Part shown: positions 17,399 to 25,979 of the stretch, one piece after another
Position numbering within the stretch: position 1 is the first letter of the stretch
Layout of the letters: each line of letters starts with the position of its first letter
Assembly (NCBI GenBank): GCA_964571765.1
Contig: CAZNDH010000002.1
Span: forward strand, 1 to 64,000
Length of the DNA stretch: 64,000 nucleotides
Source: ZC4RG35 sp964571765
Lineage (GTDB): Bacteria > Actinomycetota > Acidimicrobiia > Spongiisociales > ZC4RG35
Direction: 5' to 3'
Notes under the pieces: generated by a model
What the model was told of the DNA's origin: nothing
Seen by the model: only the letters and a program-made list of their open reading frames with translations
The model's database searches: none
Program-made: the position numbers and the translations under genes

Positions 17399-18264
17399 CC
17401 CGCGAACCGTGCCCTTCGTGCCCGCCCGCCCACCAACCAAACAAGCCAGCTACCACCGCCGGCGCTCCCCGGGAGCACCGGCTCGGTGGGGTCGTTGGAG
17501 AAGACCAGGCCCAAGCCGACCAGGGCGATCGCCAGCACGACCAGGAGCAGGGCGACATAGAGCAGGGTGCGCGACCCGGCGCGGGGCTCGGGGGCCGGGG
17601 CTCGTGGTGTGGGTGCTGCCGCCAGGGCCTTCTCCACCTCCCGGGCGTCGAGCATTCCCGCCTGGGCGGAGCGCAGGATCCGGTCGACCGCGGGGGGCAG
17701 CCCGTCGATCCGCTCCGAGGGGGGAGGTCCTCCGGGAGGGGCGGCGGTGATGGCGGTCTCCAAGACCTTGCCCAAGGCGATGACGTCGCCGAAACGGTCC
17801 TCGTGGGGGATACGTCCGAAGCCACCCAACTTGGCTGGGTGGTTCAGCGAGTATGAGATCGCCCCGGCGTCGATCGCTCCGTGGGCCAGACCTGCAGCAT
17901 GGACTTCGGCAAGGGCTCCAGCCAGCCCGGTGGCGTTGGGGAGAAACTCGCCGAGCTCGACACCGCGTCCGGCATTGACGTGGTCGGCGATGGAGGCCCC
18001 GCCGGTCCATTCCATTACGGCATAAGCGCCCCCGGCTACCTGATCGACGACGAACACCTTGGCCAAATGGGGGTGGGTCACCGAGGCCAGCCTTCCCACA
18101 CTCTCCAGGAACTGTTGGCGGCGCTCGGTCGAGGACTCCGGGCCGAGGCTGCGTACCAGCACTGGCCGGTCGAGCGAGATGTCGGTGGCCAGCCACTCCT
18201 CGACGTCGTCGTCGCGTCCGAGACGCATCTCCAGTCGGAAGCGGTCGGGAATGGCGGATGGCAT
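17395..18264 (-). CDS. Ser/Thr pseudokinase with C-terminal membrane anchor
   Basis: A 289-aa protein-kinase fold with the catalytic residues replaced: the beta-3 lysine position reads VLVRSL, HRD is HGA (GLAHGAIDAGAIS) and DFG is GFG (KLGGFGRI). After a Pro-rich linker comes one membrane segment (about residues 236-258). In mycobacteria a similar pseudokinase domain is fused to MurJ (MviN) at this locus, two genes from sigM; here it stands alone and no MurJ is in the window. A scaffold role at the membrane is inferred. Confidence 0.75.
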   Translation of the reverse strand: MPSAIPDRFRLEMRLGRDDDVEEWLATDISLDRPVLVRSLGPESSTERRQQFLESVGRLASVTHPHLAKVFVVDQVAGGAYAVMEWTGGASIADHVNAGRGVELGEFLPNATGLAGALAEVHAAGLAHGAIDAGAISYSLNHPAKLGGFGRIPHEDRFGDVIALGKVLETAITAAPPGGPPPSERIDGLPPAVDRILRSAQAGMLDAREVEKALAAAPTPRAPAPEPRAGSRTLLYVALLLVVLAIALVGLGLVFSNDPTEPVLPGSAGGGSWLVWLVGGRARRARFAG

Positions 18265-18281
18265 GTCGGATCAGTATGGCC

Positions 18282-18998
18282 TCAACCCGTGCCCCGACCC
18301 ATGATGGCGAGTCGGGTTCCGGTGTCGTGGAATCCGGTGGCGTGGTAGAGGCGTCTGGCGGGGCTCGCCTCCTCTCGAACATTGAGCAACATGGTGCGTG
18401 CCCCCCGGGCTCGCGCCCAGGCCAGGGCGGAGTGGACCAGGTCGGTGCCCAGGCCCTGGCCTCCGGCTCGCGGCGAGACGGCGATCCTCTGCAGGTATCC
18501 CACACCCCGCTGCGCTCCGACAATGGCGTAGCCCACCGGACCATTCTCGCCAACGGTGAGGATCATGGAGCGGCCGGTGGCTCGGTAAGCCTCCTCGAGG
18601 CCGAACCGGCCCATCCGCCAGAAGCCCTCGAAAGCGGCGCGGTCCAGAGCGACGAGGGCATCCCAGTCGTTGGAGGTCTGGTCGACGCGGCTGTGCGGGT
18701 GGGGCCAGGGAACCGAGAGCGAGCGCTCCATCACCATGAGCCGGCCAGCCATCTGGTACCCGGCCCTGGCCCAGACCCGTGTCGCGCTGGGATACAACGC
18801 CGGCGAGTAGGTCGGGTCACCACCGGCCCGGCCGACGAGAGAAGTGGCCACGTCGAGAAAGTCAGCGCTGCCGCGGACCATGCGGATCTGGGCGGCCGTC
18901 GTGTCGTCGTTCCACGGTCGCGCCACGGCGCGTCCCCAACCCCGGGTGATCTCGAGCCGACCAGGCCAGGTTCCCTCCACCACCGGAATGTCGGTCAT
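18282..18998 (-). CDS. GNAT-family N-acetyltransferase
   Basis: A 238-aa GNAT protein. The acetyl-CoA-binding motif A is seen as LQRIAVSPRAGGQGLGTDLV and motif B as LNVREEASPARRLYHATGF. The substrate is unknown. The ATG at 18998 is favoured since an extension to 19076 would run across the divergent gene. It starts 18 bases from the divergent HDAC-like gene, so the two share a promoter region. Confidence 0.82.
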   Translation of the reverse strand: MTDIPVVEGTWPGRLEITRGWGRAVARPWNDDTTAAQIRMVRGSADFLDVATSLVGRAGGDPTYSPALYPSATRVWARAGYQMAGRLMVMERSLSVPWPHPHSRVDQTSNDWDALVALDRAAFEGFWRMGRFGLEEAYRATGRSMILTVGENGPVGYAIVGAQRGVGYLQRIAVSPRAGGQGLGTDLVHSALAWARARGARTMLLNVREEASPARRLYHATGFHDTGTRLAIMGRGTG

Positions 18999-19016
18999 CT
19001 GTGGGAGAGTAAGAGG

Positions 19017-20024
19017 ATGAGGGTGGTTGTCGCGACCCACCGGTCCGCGCTGGAGCACGACACCGGGAAACATCATCCGGAACGACCGGAGAGAGTGGAG
19101 GCGGTGATAGGAGGCCTACTCAGGTCGGGCGCCGATGCCACGGAGATGGAGTCACCCCGAGTCGAACGGCGTGACCTGGCTCGGGTGCACGACCCGAGCT
19201 ACGTGGAGGCGGTGGAGGGCTTCTGTGACGCCGGGGGCGGACACCTCGATACCGACACCGTGGCCTCACCGGCCACCTGGGATGCCGCCCTCCGCTCGGC
19301 GGGCGGGGTGATGATGCTCGTCGAGGAGCTGGAGGAGCGCAGCGACGCCCTCGGCTTCGCCGTGGCCCGCCCGCCCGGCCACCATGCCCTGCGGGCCCGA
19401 GCGATGGGGTTCTGCCTGTTCAACAACGTGGCGGTCGCCGCAGCCGCCCTACGGGACCGGGGGCGTCGAGTAGCCATCATCGACTGGGACGTCCACCATG
19501 GCAACGGGACCCAGGCCCTACTCGGTGAGGACCCCGGGGTGCTCTACGTCTCACTTCACCAGGATGCGTTCTATCCCTTCGAGGGACACATCAGCGACAT
19601 CGAGCGTATGGCACCAGGAACCAACGTGAACATCCCCTTCCCCGCCCGCACCGGCGGCGACCTCTACCGCAAGGCATGGGAGGAGCTGGTGCTTCCCGTG
19701 GTGACCAAGTTCGAGCCCGATCGGATCCTGATCAGTGCCGGCTTCGACGCCCACGTGGACGACCCGCTGGCAGACATGGCGCTCGTCGCCGCCGATTACC
19801 AATGGATGGCTTTCTCGCTGGCGACGGTTCTTCCGGCCCATCGGGTGGTCGTCGCCCTAGAAGGGGGATACCACCTCGATGCCCTCGAGGAGTCGGCGGC
19901 GGCCACCGTGCTCGGGCTCACCGGGTCCGGCAACGGAGGCGGCCTGCCCCTGACCTCACCGGAACGCTCCAAGGCCGCCTTTGAACGGGCGGCGTCCGCG
20001 GTGGCTCGTCACTGGAAGGTTTGA
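19017..20024 (+). CDS. Histone deacetylase superfamily protein (acetoin-utilisation/HDAC-like)
   Basis: A 335-aa class II-type deacetylase fold. It has the HH pair (PPGHHALRARAMGFCLFNN), the zinc-site IIDWDVHHGNGTQ, and SAGFDAHVDDPLADM. Bacterial members deacetylate small molecules, polyamines or proteins; which one here is open. ATG 19017 follows AGAGG; the frame extends far upstream only as an antisense shadow of the GNAT gene. Confidence 0.88.
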   Translation: MRVVVATHRSALEHDTGKHHPERPERVEAVIGGLLRSGADATEMESPRVERRDLARVHDPSYVEAVEGFCDAGGGHLDTDTVASPATWDAALRSAGGVMMLVEELEERSDALGFAVARPPGHHALRARAMGFCLFNNVAVAAAALRDRGRRVAIIDWDVHHGNGTQALLGEDPGVLYVSLHQDAFYPFEGHISDIERMAPGTNVNIPFPARTGGDLYRKAWEELVLPVVTKFEPDRILISAGFDAHVDDPLADMALVAADYQWMAFSLATVLPAHRVVVALEGGYHLDALEESAAATVLGLTGSGNGGGLPLTSPERSKAAFERAASAVARHWKV

Positions 20025-20073
20025 ACCAGCGCTCAACTCCGCCTTCCCGCAGCCCGATAAGGAACGGAGGCAC

Positions 20074-21153
20074 ATGGAGACAAACATCGATGATCTGTTG
20101 AGTCGCGCCGTCGATCTCGACGCGACCGATGTCCATCTCAAGGTGGGGTCACCCCCGATCATCCGCACCCAGGGCGACCTGCGACGGATGGGCGAGTTCG
20201 ACTCGCTGAAGCCGGATGACACCGAGAAGCACGCAGAGGAGATCTTCACCCCCAAGGCGGCCGAGGACTTCGCCGCCAACGGCGTGGCCGACTTTGCCTA
20301 CGGGAAACATGAGCTGGGTAGGTTTCGGGTCACCGCATTCCGACAGCGGGGCTCGGTCTCGCTGGTGCTCCGGCGGGTCGTCTCGGGGAGTCGAAGCTTC
20401 GCCGAGTTGGGTCTACCCCGCGTCGTGGAGAAAGTGGCCGCCGAGGCCTCCGGCTTGGTGCTGGTCACCGGCCCTTCGGGCTCGGGCAAGACGACCACGG
20501 TCTCCTCGATGCTCGACTGGATAAACACCAATCGGGCTCGGGCAATCCTCACCGTGGAAGACCCCATCGAGGTCCTCCACCCGGACAAGCAGTCGGTGGT
20601 GGTCCAGCGTGAGATCGGGGTGGATAGCCCCGACATGGCCTCTGCGGTCCGCAGCGCCATGCGACACGACGTCGACGTGATCATGATCTCCGAGATCGGC
20701 GACCCGGCCACAGCCCAGGCCGCCATCGACGCCTCCGAGACGGGTCACCTGGTGATCTCGACGATGCGCACCTCCGATCCGGCCGAAACGGTGAGTCGGC
20801 TGGTATCCATGTTTCCCGAGTCGCAGCGCCCGGTGATCCGGGGACAGCTCGCCCAGCAACTGAAGGCAATCGTCAGCCAGCTGCTGGTGGAGAGGCCAAA
20901 TGGGGCGCCGGTCATGGCATGCGAGGTGCTCACCGCCAATGAGCGGGCCCAGGAATGGGTGATCTCCGGGGATGACGCCTCGACCCTGGTGGACATCATC
21001 AAGGAAAGCGCATTTCATGGCATGCAGACCTTCGATCAGGCGTTGCTCAAGTACGTGGTAGACAGGACCGTCGAGATCGATGTGGTCCTCCGTCATGTCC
21101 GCAACACCCACGAATTGCGGGCCAAGGCAATGGCCGCCGGGATAACGAGTTGA
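20074..21153 (+). CDS. PilT-like type IV pilus/secretion ATPase (orphan)
   Basis: A 359-aa secretion ATPase of the PilT group: N-terminal domain with DATDVHLKVGSPPIIRTQG, Walker A GPSGSGKTT (133-141), Asp-box-like AILTVEDPIE and a Walker B region DVIMISEIGDPATAQAAID. The His-box, usually TLHT, reads TMRTSDPAE, and the usual GEMRD reads SEIGD. No other pilus gene is in the window. GGAGG lies upstream of ATG 20074. Confidence 0.82.
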   Translation: METNIDDLLSRAVDLDATDVHLKVGSPPIIRTQGDLRRMGEFDSLKPDDTEKHAEEIFTPKAAEDFAANGVADFAYGKHELGRFRVTAFRQRGSVSLVLRRVVSGSRSFAELGLPRVVEKVAAEASGLVLVTGPSGSGKTTTVSSMLDWINTNRARAILTVEDPIEVLHPDKQSVVVQREIGVDSPDMASAVRSAMRHDVDVIMISEIGDPATAQAAIDASETGHLVISTMRTSDPAETVSRLVSMFPESQRPVIRGQLAQQLKAIVSQLLVERPNGAPVMACEVLTANERAQEWVISGDDASTLVDIIKESAFHGMQTFDQALLKYVVDRTVEIDVVLRHVRNTHELRAKAMAAGITS

Positions 21154-21225
21154 AGACGGGTCGCCCCCCCGGGATATCGGGGCGAGCGACACACGATTAG
21201 CCATACCTCCTCCGATGGCTATACA

Positions 21226-21254
21226 CGAGGGCCGGCCCCCACGGCCGGCCCTCG
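21226..21254. terminator. Strong GC hairpin between pilT-like gene and cca
   Basis: A 12-bp perfect stem, CGAGGGCCGGCC (21226-21237) and GGCCGGCCCTCG (21243-21254), with a 5-base loop. No T-run follows, as is common for high-GC actinobacterial terminators. It lies 72 bases after the PilT-like stop. Confidence 0.6.
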
Positions 21255-21281
21255 ACCCGTCCCGGATAACCTGACGACTGC

Positions 21282-22697
21282 GTGATCCCCCGGCGTCTCG
21301 AATTCCTTCGGTCCGAGGACCTGCCGCCCTACCAGCTCTCCCGTATCTTCTCCGAGGCCGGAGAGGAGCTCCATCTGGTCGGCGGGTCGGTCCGCGACGC
21401 CTTCTTGGGCAGGGCACTCGAGGACTTCGACTTCGCTACCAGCGCCCGCCCCCAACAGGTGACCCAGCTTCTCGACGGCTGGGCCGATGCGGTTTTCTCG
21501 GTAGGGGCGACGTTCGGCACCGTGGGGGCGATCAAGGACGGCCACGAGGTGGAGATCACCACCTATCGGTCAGAGGTCTACCGCGACGACTCCCGTAAGC
21601 CTCGGGTCACCTTCGCCGACGATCTCACCACCGATCTGGGGAGGCGTGACTTCACTGTCAACGCCATCGCCCTGACGCTGCCTGACCTGACCCCGGTAGA
21701 CCCTCACGACGGGCTCGCCGACCTGGCCCACCAGGTCCTGCGCACCCCCCTCGATCCGGAGGTGTCCTTTGGCGACGACCCCCTGAGGATGCTCCGGCTC
21801 TTCCGTTTCCAGGCGATGCTGGGGTTCCGGCCGGATCCCCAGGCGGTCTCGGCGGTGGAGGGGATGGCCGAGCGTCTCGACATCGTGTCGGCAGAACGGG
21901 TCCGCGACGAACTCTCCAAGCTCCTCCTCGCCGATCGGCCATCCGAGGCGCTGGCTTTGGTGGTGGCTTCGGGTCTCTCCGCCCGTTTTCTGCCCGAGCT
22001 CGACCGTCTCGCCATGGAACAGGACCCCCACCATCGGCACAAGGACGTGTTGACCCACACCTTCGCTGTGGTGGAGCGGACCCGACCCGACCTGGTGCTT
22101 AGGCTGGCCGCCCTGCTCCACGACATCGGCAAGCCGGAAACCCGCGAGTTCGGACCGGGCGGGGTCACCTTCCACCACCACGAGGTGGTGGGCGCCCGGA
22201 TGGCCAGGCATCGGCTTCGCGCCTTGCGTTATCCGAAGGAGGTGGTCGACGACGTCTCCCGGCTGGTGTTCCTCCACCTTCGCCCCCACACCCTGAAGTT
22301 GGGGTGGACCGATTCGGCGGTGCGCCGCTACGTGCGTGATGCCGGGCACCTCCTCGACCGGCTCAACGAGCTGGTTCGCGCCGACGTGACCACCGCCAAC
22401 CGGACCCGGGAGCGGCGTATCCAGGAGAGCATCGACCATCTCGAGGACCGGATCGCCGACCTATCCGAGAAGGAGGAGCTCGCCCGTCTCCGCCCTCCCA
22501 TCGACGGACACCAGGTCATGACCTTTCTGGGGCTGGAGCCCGGCCCTGCGGTCGGAGAGATCATGGGGATCCTCCTCGAGAAGAGGATCGAGGATGGCCC
22601 CTACCCGGCGTCCGGTGCCTACGCCCTGGTCCGGGAGTGGGCCATCGACAGGGGCATGCCCGACCCCGGCCCACCCCCCGCAGAAGAGGAGGAGTGA
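21282..22697 (+). CDS. cca: CCA-adding tRNA nucleotidyltransferase with HD domain
   Basis: Adds or repairs the tRNA CCA end. The 471 aa show the nucleotidyltransferase motif LVGGSVRDAFLGRALEDFDF, the flexible-loop and specificity region (GRRDFTVNAIA, DDPLRMLRLFRF), and a C-terminal HD domain (LLHDIGKPETR). GTG 21282 is the best start. The same gene (pcnA) lies near sigM/trxB in mycobacteria. Its stop overlaps the next ATG by one base. Confidence 0.94.
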   Translation: MIPRRLEFLRSEDLPPYQLSRIFSEAGEELHLVGGSVRDAFLGRALEDFDFATSARPQQVTQLLDGWADAVFSVGATFGTVGAIKDGHEVEITTYRSEVYRDDSRKPRVTFADDLTTDLGRRDFTVNAIALTLPDLTPVDPHDGLADLAHQVLRTPLDPEVSFGDDPLRMLRLFRFQAMLGFRPDPQAVSAVEGMAERLDIVSAERVRDELSKLLLADRPSEALALVVASGLSARFLPELDRLAMEQDPHHRHKDVLTHTFAVVERTRPDLVLRLAALLHDIGKPETREFGPGGVTFHHHEVVGARMARHRLRALRYPKEVVDDVSRLVFLHLRPHTLKLGWTDSAVRRYVRDAGHLLDRLNELVRADVTTANRTRERRIQESIDHLEDRIADLSEKEELARLRPPIDGHQVMTFLGLEPGPAVGEIMGILLEKRIEDGPYPASGAYALVREWAIDRGMPDPGPPPAEEEE

Positions 22698-23629
22698 TGC
22701 TCCTCCTCGCCTTGGCCGCCACTGCCCTGGCAGTGGTGGCGGTGGCAGCGTTCTTCGGCCGATGGGTGTGGTGGCTCGACGTCCTCGCCAACTTCAGGGC
22801 GCAGTACCTGGTGGGGTTGACCGTGCTTGGAGTGATGCTCATGGTGGGCAAGTGGCGGCGGGCCGGGGTCGCCGTGCTTCTGGCGGCGGCAGTGAACCTG
22901 GTGGTGGTGCTCCCCCTGTTCGCCGGCTCCCCTGGGGACAGCGATCTGTTTCGGCCCTCGGTGCGGATCATGTCCTTCAATCTGCTCTCGAGCAACCAGG
23001 AGTTCGCCGAGGTGTTCGAATACATCGCGGCCATCGAACCCGACTTGGTCTTGCTCCACGAGGCGAGCCGTCCTTGGGAGGTGGCCGCTGCCGAGTCGTC
23101 GGGAGACGGCTATCAGGTGATCCGGGCGCGCTCGGACGACCTGATCTTCGGCACGCTGCTGCTGATACGCGGTGCGGTGGAGGGTTGGGAGTCACATGGC
23201 TTTGCCACCACTGAGCCTCGGGCGGTCGAGGTGACCTTCGTCCCCTCCGGGTGGTCGGAGCCCCTGGCAGTTCTATCATCCCACCCCCTGGCGCCCACCG
23301 ACGGTGTGCGGTCTCGCCTCCGTGACGATCAGCTCGGGTTCGCCACCGATTGGGCGGCCCGGCAGGAAGGTGCCTTCATAGTCGTCGGCGACCTCAACTC
23401 CACTCCCTGGTCGTGGGCTTTCCGGCGACTCGAAGGGTCCACCGACCTGCGCAACTCCCAGATCGGCTTCGGGCTCCAGGCCAGCTATCCGGTCGACTCC
23501 AACCCCTTGCTCCGAGTGGCCATCGACCACCTGCTCCACAGTGGAGCCCTCGGGGTGCGCGACCGCCAGTTGGGCCCCCCGATGGGCTCGGACCACTTCC
23601 CCCTGATCGTGGACCTCGAGCTTCGGTGA
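22697..23629 (+). CDS. Membrane-anchored endonuclease/exonuclease/phosphatase-family protein
   Basis: A 310-aa protein with two or three N-terminal hydrophobic segments (first 85 residues) then an EEP (DNase I-like) domain: IMSFNLLSSN, LVLLHEASRP (Glu ligand), VVGDLNSTPWSWAF and GSDHFPLIVDLEL. The active site would face outside. Substrate (DNA, lipid phosphate, sugar phosphate) cannot be told. ATG 22697 overlaps the cca stop. Confidence 0.8.
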   Translation: MLLLALAATALAVVAVAAFFGRWVWWLDVLANFRAQYLVGLTVLGVMLMVGKWRRAGVAVLLAAAVNLVVVLPLFAGSPGDSDLFRPSVRIMSFNLLSSNQEFAEVFEYIAAIEPDLVLLHEASRPWEVAAAESSGDGYQVIRARSDDLIFGTLLLIRGAVEGWESHGFATTEPRAVEVTFVPSGWSEPLAVLSSHPLAPTDGVRSRLRDDQLGFATDWAARQEGAFIVVGDLNSTPWSWAFRRLEGSTDLRNSQIGFGLQASYPVDSNPLLRVAIDHLLHSGALGVRDRQLGPPMGSDHFPLIVDLELR

Positions 23630-23807
23630 CGCACCTTCGCCGGAGGGTGACCTCATGGTCTGGAGCTCGTGGGTCGCTCTCTGAACAAGACCTGAACGTC
23701 GATGGCCCACATTGTCTCCGGCGAGCAGAGAAGAACCAGCCGAACTAGGAGGTGCCAAGCCAACAGAGAGTCCTGGTGGCGGCATTGGAGTATTGGAAAG
23801 GAATGAC

Positions 23808-24347
23808 GTGAGAAAGAGAATCAGACACCTCGTTGGCCTGGCACTGGTGATGGGGGCGTTGGCTCTCATGGTGGTGCCGTTGGGTGCCCAGGAGCCACCT
23901 CCAGCCATCGCCGTGAGCCTGTTGACACCGAGGGCCGGGGGGGTGTTCACCGACGACGTAGCACTCCAGTTCAGGTTCAAGCTGGATGGAAACCCGACCA
24001 GAGTGATCAACACGAGCGAGCCTTCGCAGACGATCACCGCCCGGATCACCGTGCAGCCTGGAGCCCAATTCCCCTGGCACACCCATCCGGGGCCGGTCCT
24101 GGTCAATGTGACACAAGGCGAGTTGGTCTACGTGGCAGCCAACGACTGTGTCCACCGCCATTACCCAGAGGGCACTGCATTCGTCGATCCCGGGAGGGGC
24201 AACGTGCACACTGCCTACTCGGCTTCCGAAGGAGAGACGATCCTGGTAGCGACCTTCTTCGAAGTTCCGGCCACGGGCCCGTTGACCATCCCGGTCGAAG
24301 CACCGGCAGGCTGTCAGGTGGAGGCAGCCGCAGTCCACGATCACTAG
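23808..24347 (+). CDS. Secreted cupin-domain protein
   Basis: A 179-aa protein with a signal peptide (basic VRKRIRHLVG, then a hydrophobic stretch, cleavage near LGAQE) and a single cupin with the metal motif PWHTHPGPVLVNVTQGELVYV region and the second motif NVHTAYSA. GTG 23808 has a GGAAAGGA site. Function unknown. The 178 bases before it hold no gene. Confidence 0.75.
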   Translation: MRKRIRHLVGLALVMGALALMVVPLGAQEPPPAIAVSLLTPRAGGVFTDDVALQFRFKLDGNPTRVINTSEPSQTITARITVQPGAQFPWHTHPGPVLVNVTQGELVYVAANDCVHRHYPEGTAFVDPGRGNVHTAYSASEGETILVATFFEVPATGPLTIPVEAPAGCQVEAAAVHDH

Positions 24348-24442
24348 CCGAATCGCGAGGACCGGGTCGAGTTGCCCGGCCCGGTCTCGTGGTGGCACCC
24401 ATCTGGATATCGAGCTCCGCCGACGCGGTTAAGTTCACATCC

Positions 24443-25894
24443 ATGAGCGAGCCCTTTGCCGAGCGACGTCGCCGAATCGCCGAGATGATCGGCGATTCGG
24501 GGATCGCCGTCGTCCCTGCGGCCACCGAGGTGATCCGCAACTACGACGTCCACCACGAGTTCCGCCAGGACTCGATGTTCTGGTATTTGACCGGGTTCCA
24601 CGAGCCCGAGGCGGTGGCGGTGATCACCCCTGGGCACGACGATGGCGAATACACCCTGTTCGTCAGACCAAAGGACCCTGCCCAGGAAGTGTGGACCGGG
24701 ATCCGCACCGGCGCCGACGGCGCCAGGGAGCGCTTCGGTGCCGACGCCGCCCACGAGCTGGGTGACCTCGACGACGCCCTCGAGCGTCTCCTCATCGGGC
24801 GGGAGGTGATCTGGTATCGCAGCGGCAACTCAGACCTGGACACCAAGGTGTCTGCCGCCATCGAAGCGGCCCGGGCCCACCGTGAGCGGTTCGGGGGGGT
24901 GGTCCCCTCCACGGTGCGCGACGTCTCGGTCCCCATCGGGGAGATGATGCTCATCAAGGACGAGGCCGAGGCGGAAGCCATGCGCCGGGCCTGTGTGCTA
25001 ACCGCCACCGGTCACCGGGAAGCGATGAGCTTCGCCCAGCCCGGGATGATGGAGTACCAGCTTCAGGCGGCCCTGGAGTACTACTGGCGCCTCGGGGGGT
25101 CTCCACGCAACGGGTATCCCTCGATCGTGGCGGCGGGGGCCAACGCCTGCATCCTTCATTACGTCGAGAACGACTCCCGGATCGGAGACACCGACCTGGT
25201 CCTCATCGACGCGGCCGCCGAGGTCGACGGCTACTCATCGGACATCACCCGCACCTTTCCTGCCAACGGGAAGTTCACCGCTCCTCAGCGAGCCATCTAC
25301 GAAGTGGTCCTCGTCGCCCAGGAGAGAGGCCTCGAGATGTCGCATCCCGGGTCCTCCTTGCGCGCCATCCACGACGCATCCACCCGGATCCTGGTCGAGG
25401 GGATGGTTGATCTCGGGTTGCTGCCCGGCCCGGTAGACGAGGCCCTGGCGATGCACCATTACACCGAGTTCTTCATGCACGGCACCGGCCACTGGTTGGG
25501 TCTCGACGTCCACGACAGGGGTAGCTACCGGCTCGACGGCAAGCCCCGGCCACTCGAGCCGGGCATGGTCTACACGGTGGAGCCGGGGATCTACGTGGCC
25601 CCGGACAAGACCGAGATCGAGCTCACCATGCTGGCCTACGACCTCGACGAGTGGAACGAGCGGAGGATCCGTCTGGGGAAGAAGGCGGCTGCTGCCCTGG
25701 AGAAGGAGGAGAAGGAGGCCGCCGAGAAGGTCAAGCACACCGTTCCCCGCGAGCTTCTCGGCATCGGCGTGCGCATCGAGGACGACATCCTGATCACGTC
25801 GAACGGGATGGAGAACCTGACTACTTCAGTGCCCAAGGACATCATCGAGGTTGAGGCCTTGTGCGCCACCGAGCCGACCCTGCCCCGGCCGTAG
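24443..25894 (+). CDS. pepP: Xaa-Pro aminopeptidase (M24B)
   Basis: A 483-aa dimetal peptidase removing N-terminal residues before proline. Creatinase-type N-terminal domain, then the M24 metal ligands in order: LIDAAAEVDGYSSDITRTFP (two Asp), HGTGHWLGLDVHD (His), VYTVEPGIYV (Glu), GVRIEDDILIT (Glu). Between the last two ligands lies an extra charged stretch of about 45 residues (KKAAAALEKEEKEAAEKVKH). ATG 24443 is the start nearest the homology. Confidence 0.9.
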   Translation: MSEPFAERRRRIAEMIGDSGIAVVPAATEVIRNYDVHHEFRQDSMFWYLTGFHEPEAVAVITPGHDDGEYTLFVRPKDPAQEVWTGIRTGADGARERFGADAAHELGDLDDALERLLIGREVIWYRSGNSDLDTKVSAAIEAARAHRERFGGVVPSTVRDVSVPIGEMMLIKDEAEAEAMRRACVLTATGHREAMSFAQPGMMEYQLQAALEYYWRLGGSPRNGYPSIVAAGANACILHYVENDSRIGDTDLVLIDAAAEVDGYSSDITRTFPANGKFTAPQRAIYEVVLVAQERGLEMSHPGSSLRAIHDASTRILVEGMVDLGLLPGPVDEALAMHHYTEFFMHGTGHWLGLDVHDRGSYRLDGKPRPLEPGMVYTVEPGIYVAPDKTEIELTMLAYDLDEWNERRIRLGKKAAAALEKEEKEAAEKVKHTVPRELLGIGVRIEDDILITSNGMENLTTSVPKDIIEVEALCATEPTLPRP

Positions 25895-25979
25895 CCCCAC
25901 ACCCGGCGACCACTCACAGGAGAACGGGACTTTCGGCCGATGTGAGTCCTCCATCCCCCAGGTACCCTTCGGTCGCGGA

